Source: JAIBCL01 sp031411695 (GTDB lineage Bacteria > Verrucomicrobiota > Verrucomicrobiia > Verrucomicrobiales > Verrucomicrobiaceae). From it: 24,955 nucleotides of DNA. The position numbers and the translations under genes were made by a program. A model generated the notes under the pieces. That model was not told the origin of the DNA. It was given only the letters and a program-made list of their open reading frames with translations, and did not search any database. This document shows positions 1 through 9,200 of this stretch, one piece after another; the stretch's first letter is position 1, and every line of letters begins with the position of its first letter. The DNA is taken from positions 1 to 24,955 of the forward strand of contig JANOBO010000292.1 in NCBI GenBank assembly GCA_031411695.1. Reading direction: 5' to 3'.

Positions 1-2625
1 CTCATGGAGGCTGACGACCAGCAGGGCATGGCCCATTTCCTCGAGCACATGGCCTTCAACGGCACGAAGGGCTACCCGGAATCTGAGGACATGGTCGAAT
101 ACTTCCAGCATCTCGGCATGTCGTTCGGAGGCGACACAAACGCGCACACATCCTTCCGCGAGACCGTCTACCAGCTCGAGATCCCAAAGGTGGAGGAAAA
201 GTTTTTCTCCGATGCCATCAAGCTTTTCCGCGATTATCTCGACGGCATGCTGCTCCAGGACAAGGAGATCGACAAGGAGCGTGGCATCATCCTGAGCGAG
301 AAGCTGAGCCGCGATTCGGTCGAGTACCGCACGATGCTGGAGGGCTTCAAGTTCGCCATGCCGGACGCGCTGATTTCGCGCCGGCTGCCCATCGGCCAGG
401 AGAGCACCATCAAGTCCATGAAGCGCACCCGCTTTGCAGACTTCTATGAGACTTTTTACACGCCTGAACGCGCCGTGGTCGTCGTCGTGGGCGACATCAA
501 GGACACATCGTTCGTGGAGAAATTGATACGGGCCAGCTTCTCCAGCGCCAAGGCGCGCCGGGACACATCGGCCGACCCCGACATGGGCAAGGTCACCGCT
601 GGCCGCGGCCTCATCGCCATGCTGCATCACGAGAAGGACGCCCCGGCGACGGACATTTCCATCGAGCTTCAGCATCCTTCGAAGCAGGTGCCTGACACCG
701 CCGCGCGCCGCCGTGAGCTCATGGTGCGTGATCTGGCGGACCTCATGATCAACACACGCTTCTCCAAACTGGCAAAGGCGGAAAACTCTCCCATCATGAC
801 GGGCGAATCGTACTCGTATGAGTACCTCGACTTCGTGGAGATCGTGGGCGTGCAGACGCAGTGCAAGCCGGAGAACTGGAAGGCCGCGCTGACTTTGATT
901 GAGCAGGAATTGCGCCGCGGGCTGGAGCACGGTTTCACTGCCTCCGAGTTCGAGGAGGCCAAGGCTTCGCTGCTGAAGCAGAGCAAGCTGCGCGCCGAGC
1001 AGGCCAGCACCCGGCAGTCCAAGGCGCTGTCCACACAGATCGTGAGCATGCTCGCCGCGAAGCGCGTCTTCACACACCCTGCCGATGATCTCAAACGCGT
1101 CGAGGCCGCGCTCGCCGCGCTGAAGAAGGAAGAGTGCCTCGAGGCTTTTCGGAAAAGCTGGAACTCCAAGGACATCTGCATTTTTGTCGGCGGAAACCTT
1201 CAGCTCACCGGCGACGCGGGCCCGCAGATCCTTGCGGCCTACAAAGAGAGCAATGCAAAGCCCGTGGCCGCGCCAAAGAACGAGGGGGATCTCAAGTTCG
1301 CGTACAGCGACTTTGGACCGGCCGGGAAAGTAGCCAAGCGGGATGAGGTGAAGGATCTCCAGATCACGCAGATCACGTTTGAGAACAACTTGCGCGTGAA
1401 CTTGAAGAGCACGCCCTTCCAGAAGAACTCGATCAGCGTTCTCGTGAACTTCGGCGGCGGGAAGCTCGCGGCGCCGAAGGACAAGGCCGGACTCATCCCC
1501 TTCGCGCAGTCAAACTTCCAGGCGGGCGGGCTCGTGAAGCACAGCGTGGACGACATCCGCCGCCTTTTTGCCAGCAAGTCCGTGGGCGCGGAGTTTGCGG
1601 TGGGCGACGAGGCTTTCCTCATGGCCGGCAGGACGACGCCGGCGGATCTCGATGTGCAACTCCAGCTTCTCGCCGCCTATTTCACCGCGCCAGGGTACCG
1701 GCCGGAGGCTGAGCGGCAGTTCCGCAAAAACATCGAGGCCATGTACACCAGCATCGAGCACACCGCGGAAGGCGTCATGACCGACAAGGTTTCCGAGTTC
1801 ATCCACTCGGGCGATCCTAGATTTGGTTTTCCGGACCGGAACGACCTCGAGAGCATCACGACCGACGATTTGAAGGCATGGCTCACGCCCGCGCTCACGG
1901 AGGATTTCATGGAGGTCAGCGTGGTGGGTGACATTGACGTGGAGAAAACCATCGCGTCCGTCGCCAGGACATTCGGCGCGCTCCCGAAGCGCTCCGCCAC
2001 GAAGCCCGCCTACGCCGAGGCGCGTTCCGTCGCATTCCCGGCGGAGAAGAAAAAAGATTTCCATTTCACCACGGAGATCCCGAAGGCCATCGCCACCATC
2101 TACTGGCCGACGGATGACATGAGCGACATCAAGCGCACGCGGCGTCTCATTCTGCTCGGCGCCGTGCTGGATGACCGCCTGCGCATCAAGGTGCGTGAGG
2201 AACTCGGCGAGACCTACAGCCCCGCGTGCTACCACGTGGCGAATGACACCTTCAAAGGCTACGGCTACATGACTGCCATGATCGAATGCCAGCCTGGGCA
2301 GGCGGCGAGCATCGGGCAGCTCGTCATCAAGATCGCCGATGAACTCGCCACGAAGCCCATCACGGACGACGAGTTTGAGCGCGCGAAGAAACCCCAGCTC
2401 GAGCAGCTCACCCAGATGCGGCGCGACAATCGCTACTGGGGCCAGAACGTCCTTCGCAACAGCCAGGAGCATCCGGAGCGCATCGAGTGGTCGCGCAGTC
2501 TGCTGCAGGATTTCAGCGACATCGGAAGGAAAGACCTCGAAGCCCTCGCAAAAACCTACCTGAGTGCCAGCCGCGCCGTCACCGTGAACGTGATTCCGGA
2601 CGAGGCGAAGAAGGCTGGCGAGTAG
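1..2625 (+). CDS. M16 family zinc metallopeptidase (pitrilysin/PqqL-like), 5' truncated
   Basis: The frame is open from the first base, so the true start lies upstream of the window; the first ATG, at 4, is probably internal. Counting from that Met, the zinc motif HxxEH reads H11-F-L-E14-H15, and E92 lies 77 residues after H15, the spacing of the third zinc ligand in pitrilysin. The conserved N-A-H-T-S motif follows the zinc motif (residues 46-50). A second, inactive M16 half occupies roughly residues 430-870 and carries the substrate-binding R...Y signature in 'REELGETYSP' (nt 2200-2220). At 873 visible residues plus the missing N-terminus, the length matches two-domain PqqL-type enzymes of about 930 aa. 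M16 enzymes degrade peptides inside a clamshell chamber; in Gram-negative bacteria such proteins are often periplasmic. Export cannot be judged because the N-terminus is absent. The family call is firm, the substrate unknown. Confidence 0.95.
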   Translation, partial: LMEADDQQGMAHFLEHMAFNGTKGYPESEDMVEYFQHLGMSFGGDTNAHTSFRETVYQLEIPKVEEKFFSDAIKLFRDYLDGMLLQDKEIDKERGIILSEKLSRDSVEYRTMLEGFKFAMPDALISRRLPIGQESTIKSMKRTRFADFYETFYTPERAVVVVVGDIKDTSFVEKLIRASFSSAKARRDTSADPDMGKVTAGRGLIAMLHHEKDAPATDISIELQHPSKQVPDTAARRRELMVRDLADLMINTRFSKLAKAENSPIMTGESYSYEYLDFVEIVGVQTQCKPENWKAALTLIEQELRRGLEHGFTASEFEEAKASLLKQSKLRAEQASTRQSKALSTQIVSMLAAKRVFTHPADDLKRVEAALAALKKEECLEAFRKSWNSKDICIFVGGNLQLTGDAGPQILAAYKESNAKPVAAPKNEGDLKFAYSDFGPAGKVAKRDEVKDLQITQITFENNLRVNLKSTPFQKNSISVLVNFGGGKLAAPKDKAGLIPFAQSNFQAGGLVKHSVDDIRRLFASKSVGAEFAVGDEAFLMAGRTTPADLDVQLQLLAAYFTAPGYRPEAERQFRKNIEAMYTSIEHTAEGVMTDKVSEFIHSGDPRFGFPDRNDLESITTDDLKAWLTPALTEDFMEVSVVGDIDVEKTIASVARTFGALPKRSATKPAYAEARSVAFPAEKKKDFHFTTEIPKAIATIYWPTDDMSDIKRTRRLILLGAVLDDRLRIKVREELGETYSPACYHVANDTFKGYGYMTAMIECQPGQAASIGQLVIKIADELATKPITDDEFERAKKPQLEQLTQMRRDNRYWGQNVLRNSQEHPERIEWSRSLLQDFSDIGRKDLEALAKTYLSASRAVTVNVIPDEAKKAGE

Positions 2626-2764
2626 CTCGTCCGTTTTGAATTCCGGACTTCGACGAGGAGATTTCTCCGGCACATCACGAGGCGCGTTCACTGGCAGAGG
2701 GCCAGGGCTCCCAGCCGCGCGCGATTCTCTGCAATCCTGAGCACACCGCGTCGTTCTCACGCGC

Positions 2765-4216
2765 ATGAAAACACCGCACGTCCTCCTTGCCGCGCTCTTC
2801 TTTTGCCTCGCATCCGGTTCTGCCGCCGACGCGGGGAAGCCAAACGTCCTCTTCATCGCCATCGATGATCTGCGTGACTGGGTAGGCTATCTCCATCACA
2901 ATGGCCAGAGCAAGACGCCGAACATCGACAGACTGGCGAAAATGGGCATGGCCTTCACGCGCAGCTATTGCGCGGCGCCCGTGTGCAATCCCTCGCGCGC
3001 GGCGCTGATGACCGGCATGAGGCCGTCCACGACCGGCATCTACAACAACAACAACGACTGGCGCACCGTCGTCTCCGAGCACAAGCCGCTCACCACGCAG
3101 TTCCGCAAGGCCGGCTACTCCGTCTTCGGTGCGGGCAAGATCTACCACGGCTCCTACGAGCGGCCCAGCGAGTGGGATGACTACCTGAAAAACGAAGGCG
3201 GTGGCAAGGCCGAGAAGGCACTGGCGAAGAACGCCAAGAACGACGGCGTCGGCGGCATCAAGTTCGCGCCGCTCGATTGCGCCGACTCCGACCTGCCCGA
3301 CTACAAGATCACCGATTACGGCATCGAGCAGCTCGGCAAGAAACAAGACAAGCCTTTCTTCCTCGCGGTCGGCCTGCACAAGCCGCACATGCCTTGGAAC
3401 GTGCCGCAGAAATGGTACGACATGTTCCCCGCCGACAAGATCGAGCTTCCGCCTTATCAGAAAGATGATCTGGCCGACGTGCCGCCAGCCGGAGTGAAAA
3501 TGGCGCGGCCAGAGGGCGATCACAAAAGCATCGTCGATGCGGGCAGGTGGAAGGAAGCAATCCAAGGCTACCTCGCCGCCATCGCCTACACGGACATGAA
3601 CATCGGCCGCCTCCTGGACGCGTACGACAAGTCCCCGGCAAAGGACAACACGATCATCGTCTTCTGGTGTGATCATGGCTGGCATCTCGGGGAGAAGGAT
3701 CACTGGCGGAAATTTGCGCTGTGGGAGAATGCCACGCGCGCGCCGCTGCTCTGGGTCGTGCCCGGCATGACCACGCCCGGGACGATCTGTGAACGCACGG
3801 TGGACTTCATGACCATCTACCCGACCCTCATGGACTTGTGCGGGATTCCGACTCCGGCGCATGTCGAAGGGAAGAGCATCAAGGCGCTCCTCCAGAATCC
3901 GACGGCCCCGTGGGACCAGATCGGCATGACGACCTATCAGTTCAACAACCACGCGGTGCGCAATGAAGGCTGGCGCTACATCCGCTACGCCAATGGTGAC
4001 GAGGAGCTCTATAATGAGGCGTCTGATCCTGAGGAATGGAAGAACCTCGCCGCGGATCCGCAGTATGCCGGCACCAAGGCCGAACTGGCAAAAAGCCTGC
4101 CTGCCACGAACCACAAGGACATCGGCGGCGGCGGTGGCGCGGAGGAAGGCACGGGCGGCGATGCGAAGAAGGAAAAGAAGAAGATGAAGAAGGGCCGGGC
4201 GAACGAGGCGAAGTGA
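2765..4216 (+). CDS. Secreted sulfatase, iduronate-2-sulfatase-like
   Basis: A 483-aa type I sulfatase. Residues 1-23 form a signal peptide (hydrophobic core LLAALFFCLA, then A-D-A). The mature protein opens with the metal-binding strand N-V-L-F-I-A-I-D34-D35. The formylglycine site is C74-N-P-S-R78, so C74 should be oxidised by a maturase not encoded here. D303-H304 in 'WCDHGWHLGEKDHW' completes the calcium and active-site signature, and the iduronate-2-sulfatase-type C-terminal phrase 'LYNEASDPEEWKNLA' lies near residues 415-429. These features fit iduronate-2-sulfatase-like enzymes (often grouped as S1_7), which remove 2-O-sulfate from uronic acids in glycosaminoglycans; the actual substrate is inferred. 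The C-terminus (about 454-483) is a Gly-rich then Lys-rich tail, apparently disordered. It starts 139 nt after the peptidase and has no obvious ribosome-binding site. Confidence 0.95.
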   Translation: MKTPHVLLAALFFCLASGSAADAGKPNVLFIAIDDLRDWVGYLHHNGQSKTPNIDRLAKMGMAFTRSYCAAPVCNPSRAALMTGMRPSTTGIYNNNNDWRTVVSEHKPLTTQFRKAGYSVFGAGKIYHGSYERPSEWDDYLKNEGGGKAEKALAKNAKNDGVGGIKFAPLDCADSDLPDYKITDYGIEQLGKKQDKPFFLAVGLHKPHMPWNVPQKWYDMFPADKIELPPYQKDDLADVPPAGVKMARPEGDHKSIVDAGRWKEAIQGYLAAIAYTDMNIGRLLDAYDKSPAKDNTIIVFWCDHGWHLGEKDHWRKFALWENATRAPLLWVVPGMTTPGTICERTVDFMTIYPTLMDLCGIPTPAHVEGKSIKALLQNPTAPWDQIGMTTYQFNNHAVRNEGWRYIRYANGDEELYNEASDPEEWKNLAADPQYAGTKAELAKSLPATNHKDIGGGGGAEEGTGGDAKKEKKKMKKGRANEAK

Positions 4217-4328
4217 CCTCCTTCTCATCAAGAGACCGCGTGACCTCAGGTCCGGTGGCTTTGGAAGCCCAGGGAAAATGGCACGGTCGGCGAACCCGGT
4301 GCCATCGATAGTCGTGGGTGCAAGACAC

Positions 4329-4356
4329 TTGCGCGCGCGGGTGCCCGGCTCAAAAT
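4329..4356 (+). promoter_or_regulatory. Candidate sigma70-type promoter for the LMF1-like gene
   Basis: TTGCGC at 4329-4334 and CAAAAT at 4351-4356 are separated by 16 nt. The -35 resembles those found before both tRNA genes in this window (TTGCGT and TTGCGC). A start near 4363 would leave a leader of about 44 nt before the ATG at 4407. This is motif matching only. Confidence 0.35.
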
Positions 4357-4406
4357 CTTCCGCCGCTGCATGATCGCGGCGGTATCGAACTAGGACCGCC
4401 GACATC

Positions 4407-6047
4407 ATGGGCGGTCCAAAAATCATCATGGCAGAAACCCTTTCAGAACCCTTGAGTCCAGCCGCCACGGACGAACAGCGGCCCGCGCGCCCGGCCGTGT
4501 TCATGACTGCCGCCCGCTGGCTTCTCAGGCTGGGGAAGGAAGGGGAGAACTACAGGCTCACGCGCTTCGTCATCCTTCGCTCTTTGGGCCTCGTCTATCT
4601 GGTCGCTTTTCTCGTCGCGGCAAACCAGATCATTCCGCTGATCGGTCACGATGGATTGCTTCCTGCGGATTCGTTTCTCGATCAGCTTGAGGCGCGCTTT
4701 GGATCGAAGGCAGACGGCTTCTGGCAGTTGCCGTCAGTGTTCTGGTTCAATCGCAGTGACGCATTCATCCAGGGCGTGATGTGGGCTGGAGCGGCTCTGT
4801 CGTTCATCGTCCTGTCCGGCTATGCCAACGCCTTGATGCTTTTTGTGCTCTGGGCGCTTTACCTTTCGCTCATCCACATCGGCCAGCTTTGGTACTCCTA
4901 CGGCTGGGAGACGCAGCTTCTGGAGACTGGCTTCCTCGCGATGTTTCTCTGTCCGTTGATCGATCCGCGCCCGTTTCCCGCGCGTGCACCGCATGTGCTC
5001 ATCATCTGGCTGTTCCGCTGGATGATCTTTCGCATCATGCTCGGCGCAGGCCTCATCAAGATCCGTGGCGATGAATGCTGGCGTGATCTCACCGCGCTCT
5101 ACTATCACTACGAGACGCAGCCCGTGCCGAACCCGCTCAGCCGCGTGCTGCACTTCATGCCGCCGTGGTTTCACAAGGGTGGCGTGGTCTTCAATCACTT
5201 CGTCGAACTCATCGTTCCATGGTTCGGATTCGGCCCGCGCTTCGCGCGCCACATCGCCGGCGTGTTGATGGTGGGTTTCATGGGCGTCCTCATTTTCAGC
5301 GGGAACCTGTCGTTTCTGAACTGGCTCACGATCATCCCGGCGTTGGCGTGTTTTGACGACACGTTCTGGCGGCGCGTGCTCCCGCAGTTCATCGTGTCGC
5401 GTGCCAATGCTTCCGACGGCCCGCACGTCTCGCGGTTTCATTTGCGCGGCGCAGTCGCCGTGATCCTTACGCTCGGGGTCGGCTATCTGAGCCTGAAGGG
5501 ACCGGTGCCGAATCTGCTCTCGCCTCAGCAGGCGATGAACACTTCATTCGACCGGTTTCATTTGGTGAACACCTACGGCGCGTTTGGCACCGTCGGCCGC
5601 GAGAGATTCGAGATCATCTTCGAGGGAACCAGCGATGCTTTGTCCGACGAGCTGGCGGACTGGAAGCCGTATGAGTTCAGGGTCAAGCCAGGCGATCTCT
5701 CTCGCAGACCCGCCGTGATCACGCCGTATCATCACCGGCTCGACTGGCAAATCTGGTTCGCCGCCATGGCCACGCCGAATGAGTATCCCTGGACGGTTCA
5801 CTTCGTCTGGAAGCTCCTGCACAATGATCCGGGAACACTCGGCCTGCTCGCGAACAATCCTTTCCCCGACGCGCAGCCGCGTTTCATCCGGGCCGTTCTT
5901 TACCGCTACAAGTTCGCTCCGCTGGGAAACAAGGAGGGCCGTTGGTGGCAGCGTGAGCGGATGCCGGGCATGTGGCTGCGTGCCATCTCGAAGGACGACA
6001 AGAACCTGCGGGCCGTGATGCAATCTGCCGGCTGGCTGCGCGGCTGA
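4407..6047 (+). CDS. LMF1-family (lipase maturation factor) polytopic membrane protein
   Basis: A 546-aa membrane protein with about six to seven hydrophobic segments (near residues 58-75, 121-156, 172-186, 196-216, 256-274, 283-315, 347-362). Family landmarks occur in order: 'FRWMIFRIMLGAGLIKIRGD' (203-222), 'W-R-D-L-T-A-L-Y-Y-H-Y-E-T-Q-P-x-P' (225-241), 'W-F-H-K' (254-257), 'N-T-Y-G-A-F-G' (388-394) and 'HRLDWQIWFAA' (443-453), with a 'GRWWQRE' motif near the C-terminus (511-517). Eukaryotic LMF1 is an ER protein needed for folding of lipoprotein lipase. Bacterial homologues are known but, to my knowledge, functionally uncharacterised, so a lipase-folding role here is only analogy. An ATG at 4428 (Met8) is an alternative start; neither has a good ribosome-binding site. 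No lipase gene is adjacent. The family call is firm, the function unknown. Confidence 0.9.
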   Translation: MGGPKIIMAETLSEPLSPAATDEQRPARPAVFMTAARWLLRLGKEGENYRLTRFVILRSLGLVYLVAFLVAANQIIPLIGHDGLLPADSFLDQLEARFGSKADGFWQLPSVFWFNRSDAFIQGVMWAGAALSFIVLSGYANALMLFVLWALYLSLIHIGQLWYSYGWETQLLETGFLAMFLCPLIDPRPFPARAPHVLIIWLFRWMIFRIMLGAGLIKIRGDECWRDLTALYYHYETQPVPNPLSRVLHFMPPWFHKGGVVFNHFVELIVPWFGFGPRFARHIAGVLMVGFMGVLIFSGNLSFLNWLTIIPALACFDDTFWRRVLPQFIVSRANASDGPHVSRFHLRGAVAVILTLGVGYLSLKGPVPNLLSPQQAMNTSFDRFHLVNTYGAFGTVGRERFEIIFEGTSDALSDELADWKPYEFRVKPGDLSRRPAVITPYHHRLDWQIWFAAMATPNEYPWTVHFVWKLLHNDPGTLGLLANNPFPDAQPRFIRAVLYRYKFAPLGNKEGRWWQRERMPGMWLRAISKDDKNLRAVMQSAGWLRG

Positions 6048-6076
6048 GTTTGTTTGTCCAGCGAGGGAGAATCAGT

Positions 6077-6105
6077 TTGCGTCCGCTCCACCTGCGCTCT
6101 AAAAT
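6077..6105 (+). promoter_or_regulatory. Candidate promoter of tRNA-Ser
   Basis: TTGCGT (6077-6082) and TAAAAT (6100-6105) are spaced by exactly 17 nt. The -10 box ends 28 nt before the tRNA 5' end, a normal leader length. The motif lies downstream of the LMF1-like stop codon, so the tRNA is probably transcribed independently. Confidence 0.5.
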
Positions 6106-6133
6106 CGGCCCCACTTCCGGCAAGCGGAAACTT

Positions 6134-6223
6134 GGTGAGATGGCTGAGTGGTCGAAAGCACATCTTTGCTAAAGATGCGTAGCCTTACCGCTACCGAGGG
6201 TTCGAATCCCTCTCTCACCGCCA
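6134..6223 (+). tRNA. tRNA-Ser(GCT)
   Basis: The acceptor stem GGTGAGA (6134-6140) pairs with TCTCACC (6213-6219), followed by discriminator G and an encoded CCA (6221-6223). The anticodon arm is CATCT-TTGCTAA-AGATG with anticodon GCT at 6168-6170, decoding AGC/AGU. The T arm is GAGGG-TTCGAAT-CCCTC. The long variable arm (about 6178-6195) is typical of class II serine tRNAs. Confidence 0.97.
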
Positions 6224-6232
6224 CTTTCTCAC

Positions 6233-6257
6233 ACGGCTCCCAGACACTGGGAGCCGT
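6233..6257. terminator. Strong hairpin between tRNA-Ser and the convergent giant gene
   Basis: An 11-bp perfect stem (6233-6243 with 6247-6257) closes a 3-nt loop. It sits 10 nt after tRNA-Ser and 14 nt beyond the stop codon of the minus-strand gene ending at 6271, so it may end transcription from both sides. Flanking T-runs are weak (CGTTGCTTG on the plus strand), so it is not a textbook intrinsic terminator. Confidence 0.65.
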
Positions 6258-6270
6258 CGTTGCTTGAGGG

Positions 6271-9200
6271 CTACTTCTTCGACTTCGTCGCGATGGCCTT
6301 GTAGTAGCTCTCGATGGCAGCGCGATACTCGGGCGCGGCTTCCTGACGGGTGGCTTCGGTCAAATCCTTCGCCATGCGCGAGGGCAGATGGCCCCAGTCT
6401 CCGTTGACGAGAATCGCGTCGGCACCGAGCACGCCGTCCACGAGCTTCGTGTCGAAGTTCCCGCCCTCCTTGCTCTGCTGCGAGGGTTGATTCGGCTGCT
6501 TCTTGTCGGCGTTTTGCTCGGATGGTTTCTGCTGGCCCGGCACCTGGCCTTGATTGCGCGAGTCGGCCATCGATTGCTGCTGGTTCTTCTGCGCGTCGGA
6601 CAGGCTCTGCTGCGCGGACTGCTGGCTTTGCTGGGACTGCTGCTGTTGCTGCTGCTGGTCTCCCGGCGACGCGGACTGCATCGGGTGCAGAGTCTGGTCG
6701 AGCTGGTCCAGCGCCTGCGCAAGGATCGAGCCCTGCGCCTGCTCGAGCGCCGTCTTCGTCGCAGGCGCTGGCGCGCTGGCGGCAGTTTGCTCCGCAGCTT
6801 TCGCCGCCTGCGCCGCGCTGGCCTGTGCCTGCTGCGCGAGCTCCTGCGTGGCCTTGCTCGGATCGCTCTTCGTTGCGGCGGCCGTCTGCTGAAGTTCATT
6901 GCTCGCCTTCGCCACCTGCTCCGCGCCTTCCTTTTGGCCGAGACGCTGCTCGTGTCTGGCCACGCGCGCCAGATCATGTGCGGCAAACTCGGCGGCCAGG
7001 CTCAGGCTCGCGGGCTGATTGGCCTTCGCGTTGATTTGTTCCTCCGCCGTCTGCGCCGCGGCCTTGCTGATTTCAGCGAGCGACTTTTGCATCGCAGGAT
7101 TTTTCGGCAGCTCTTTCTCAAGCTCCTTCAACACGGCCTCCGGGTTCTCCTTCGCCTCCTGCGCGAGTCTCGCGAGTTCCTTCGCGCGGTCGTAAGCCTC
7201 GTCCAGCGGCTCCTCGACTTGAAGATCCTGTTCCATCTGTGCGGCAGCGGCCAGTTCTTGTGGCGAGAGCGCCTCGCCCTGCTCGGTCTTGGCCATGTTT
7301 TCTGCAAGCTGGTCGAGCGCCTCGGCGGTCTGCTGCTGTGCGTCCGCAGCTTTTTGCAGCGACTGTGCCTGGGGCTGGCTCTGGGTGGCCTGCGCCGCCT
7401 GTTTCAAATTTTGCGCGATCTGCGGCGACTTCTGCCGCATCTGCTCGAGCGCGACATCAGCGGTGCGTGACATCTGGCGCTGCTGTTCCTGCGCGAGGTT
7501 GGCTTGGTTCGCCTCCTGTCGCAGCGCGGCCTGCAGGCTCTCCATTTTCTTTGCGTCGTCGGCCGCCTTCGGTTGGAGCTCCTGCGCCTTGTCTGCCACC
7601 TGCTCGACCGGCTTGTTTTCCTTCGCATCATTGGCGGCGGCCTGTGTCTGCTCCTGCGTCTTCTTCAAATCCTGCGCCACGTGTTTCATCATCTCACTCA
7701 CCTGCGGCGTGAGCTGCGCGAGGGATTCGCGGGCGGACTCGGCCTGCGGCGCGAGCTGCTGCGCGACCTGCGCGGCCTTTTGCAGCGCTTCATTCGTCGG
7801 CTGCCGGTTGATCGGCGCGCGTGGTTGGTTCGGCGGCTGCGTGGCGGCCTGTTTCGCCTGGTCCTTCAGGTTCTCGGCGGCGTTGCGTGAGGCATCGGCG
7901 GCTTGCTGGGCTGAGGTGGCGAGTTCATTGGGCGCGTTGGCCTTGCGCAGGGCGGTTGGCAGATCGCGCAGCTGCTCCGCCGCCGCGCGCGCCTCGGCTG
8001 CGGCAGTCGCGGGATCTTTTTTCGCAAGCATGTCTTCCGGGGCGGCGGCTTCGGAGAGGGATTTCACCGCGTTTTGCGCGAGCGCGTCAGCGTCAAGCGT
8101 ACGCGCGGCTGCGGCCAGCTTCGTGGCCTCATCTCGCGCCTTCTCGAGTTCGGCCGGCTTTTCGGCGATGTTGCGCGCGAGCTTTTCGGCGGCGCGGCTG
8201 GCGCGATTCGTGTCGAGCGCGGCCTGATCGTTCGTCAGCGGATTCTGCTCGCGCAGTTCGGCCTGATCCTGGAGCTGACGCGCTGCCTCCGCCAAATTCT
8301 TTTCCGCGCGCTGCTCGGGCGTCCGGCCGTCTTTGCTGGGCTTGTCTTTTTTCTTCGGATTCTTGGCCGTCTCCGCCGCGTCGTGCAGCGCGGCCTTTCC
8401 TTCCTCGAGTGCGACGAGCGCGGGGTTCTCTGCCTTCTGCATGCGCTCCCGCATCTGCGCCGCGCGGTTCGCCGCATCCTCGGCAATGGCGCGCGCGGCG
8501 TCCGCCGTGCGGCCGAGACGTTGCCGCAGATTGTCCGCAGCTCCGTAGAGATGCTCGGGGCTCTTGTTCTGATCTGTTTTATCCAGGGACTGGCTCAAGT
8601 CGTTGGTGGCTTCGGTGACTTGGTTGCGCAGTTGCTCCAAGTTTTTCTTCTGCCCGCCATCGACCTGTGCCTCCAGCGCAGCGACATCTTTTCGCACGCT
8701 CTCAGCCGCCGCGATCGCGCCGCGCTGCTGCTCCTGCCACTTCGGTCTTGCTGAGGCATCGCGGTTCGACTGCAATGCGGTTTCAGTGAGCAGATTCTCC
8801 TGCCGGTGAAGCTGCTGCGCGGCCTGTGCGGCGACCTTTGCGGTTTCCTCGGTGGCGAAGGTCTTCGCGGCGGACGCCATCGTGTCCGCATGACTGGACG
8901 CATCATTCGCCGCGTGCTTGAGCGCCTCGGGATTCTCCACCGGCTCCTTCATCTGCTTTTCCATTTCAGGGATGGCCTCCTGCCGGAGCTGGGCCAGACG
9001 TTCTCCAAGCAGCAGGGTCTCCTGCGCGTCGAGCGGGTTCGGCGCCTGCTGCGCGGCCTTTTTCAATTCCTGCCACAGATCGTCAGCCTGCTCCTTCACC
9101 TGCCGGAGCTGCTCCTCCGCGCGGGCGAGCGCGTTGTCGGCTTGGTTCGGCTCCTTGTTTTTCTTTTCGAGCCGCGCGTTCTTCTGCACCTGCTCCATGG

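Noticed and set aside
2626..2657. CTCGTC...GACGAG dyad after the M16 gene as a terminator
   Set aside because: The stem is interrupted, the loop long and there is no T-run, so support is too weak.
1510..2862. A 450-codon minus-strand open frame opposite the M16 peptidase
   Set aside because: It lies antisense to a gene with clear catalytic motifs and its translation shows no family resemblance; long antisense frames are expected at this GC content.
2675..4504. A 609-codon minus-strand open frame opposite the first sulfatase
   Set aside because: It is antisense to the sulfatase, Arg/Ala-rich, and has no signal, domain or motif.
6388..8754. Several long plus-strand frames opposite the giant coiled-coil gene
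   Set aside because: They mirror the Gln/Ala-rich repeats as Leu/Cys/Ala-rich nonsense and change frame repeatedly; the minus-strand protein is coherent over 1515 codons.
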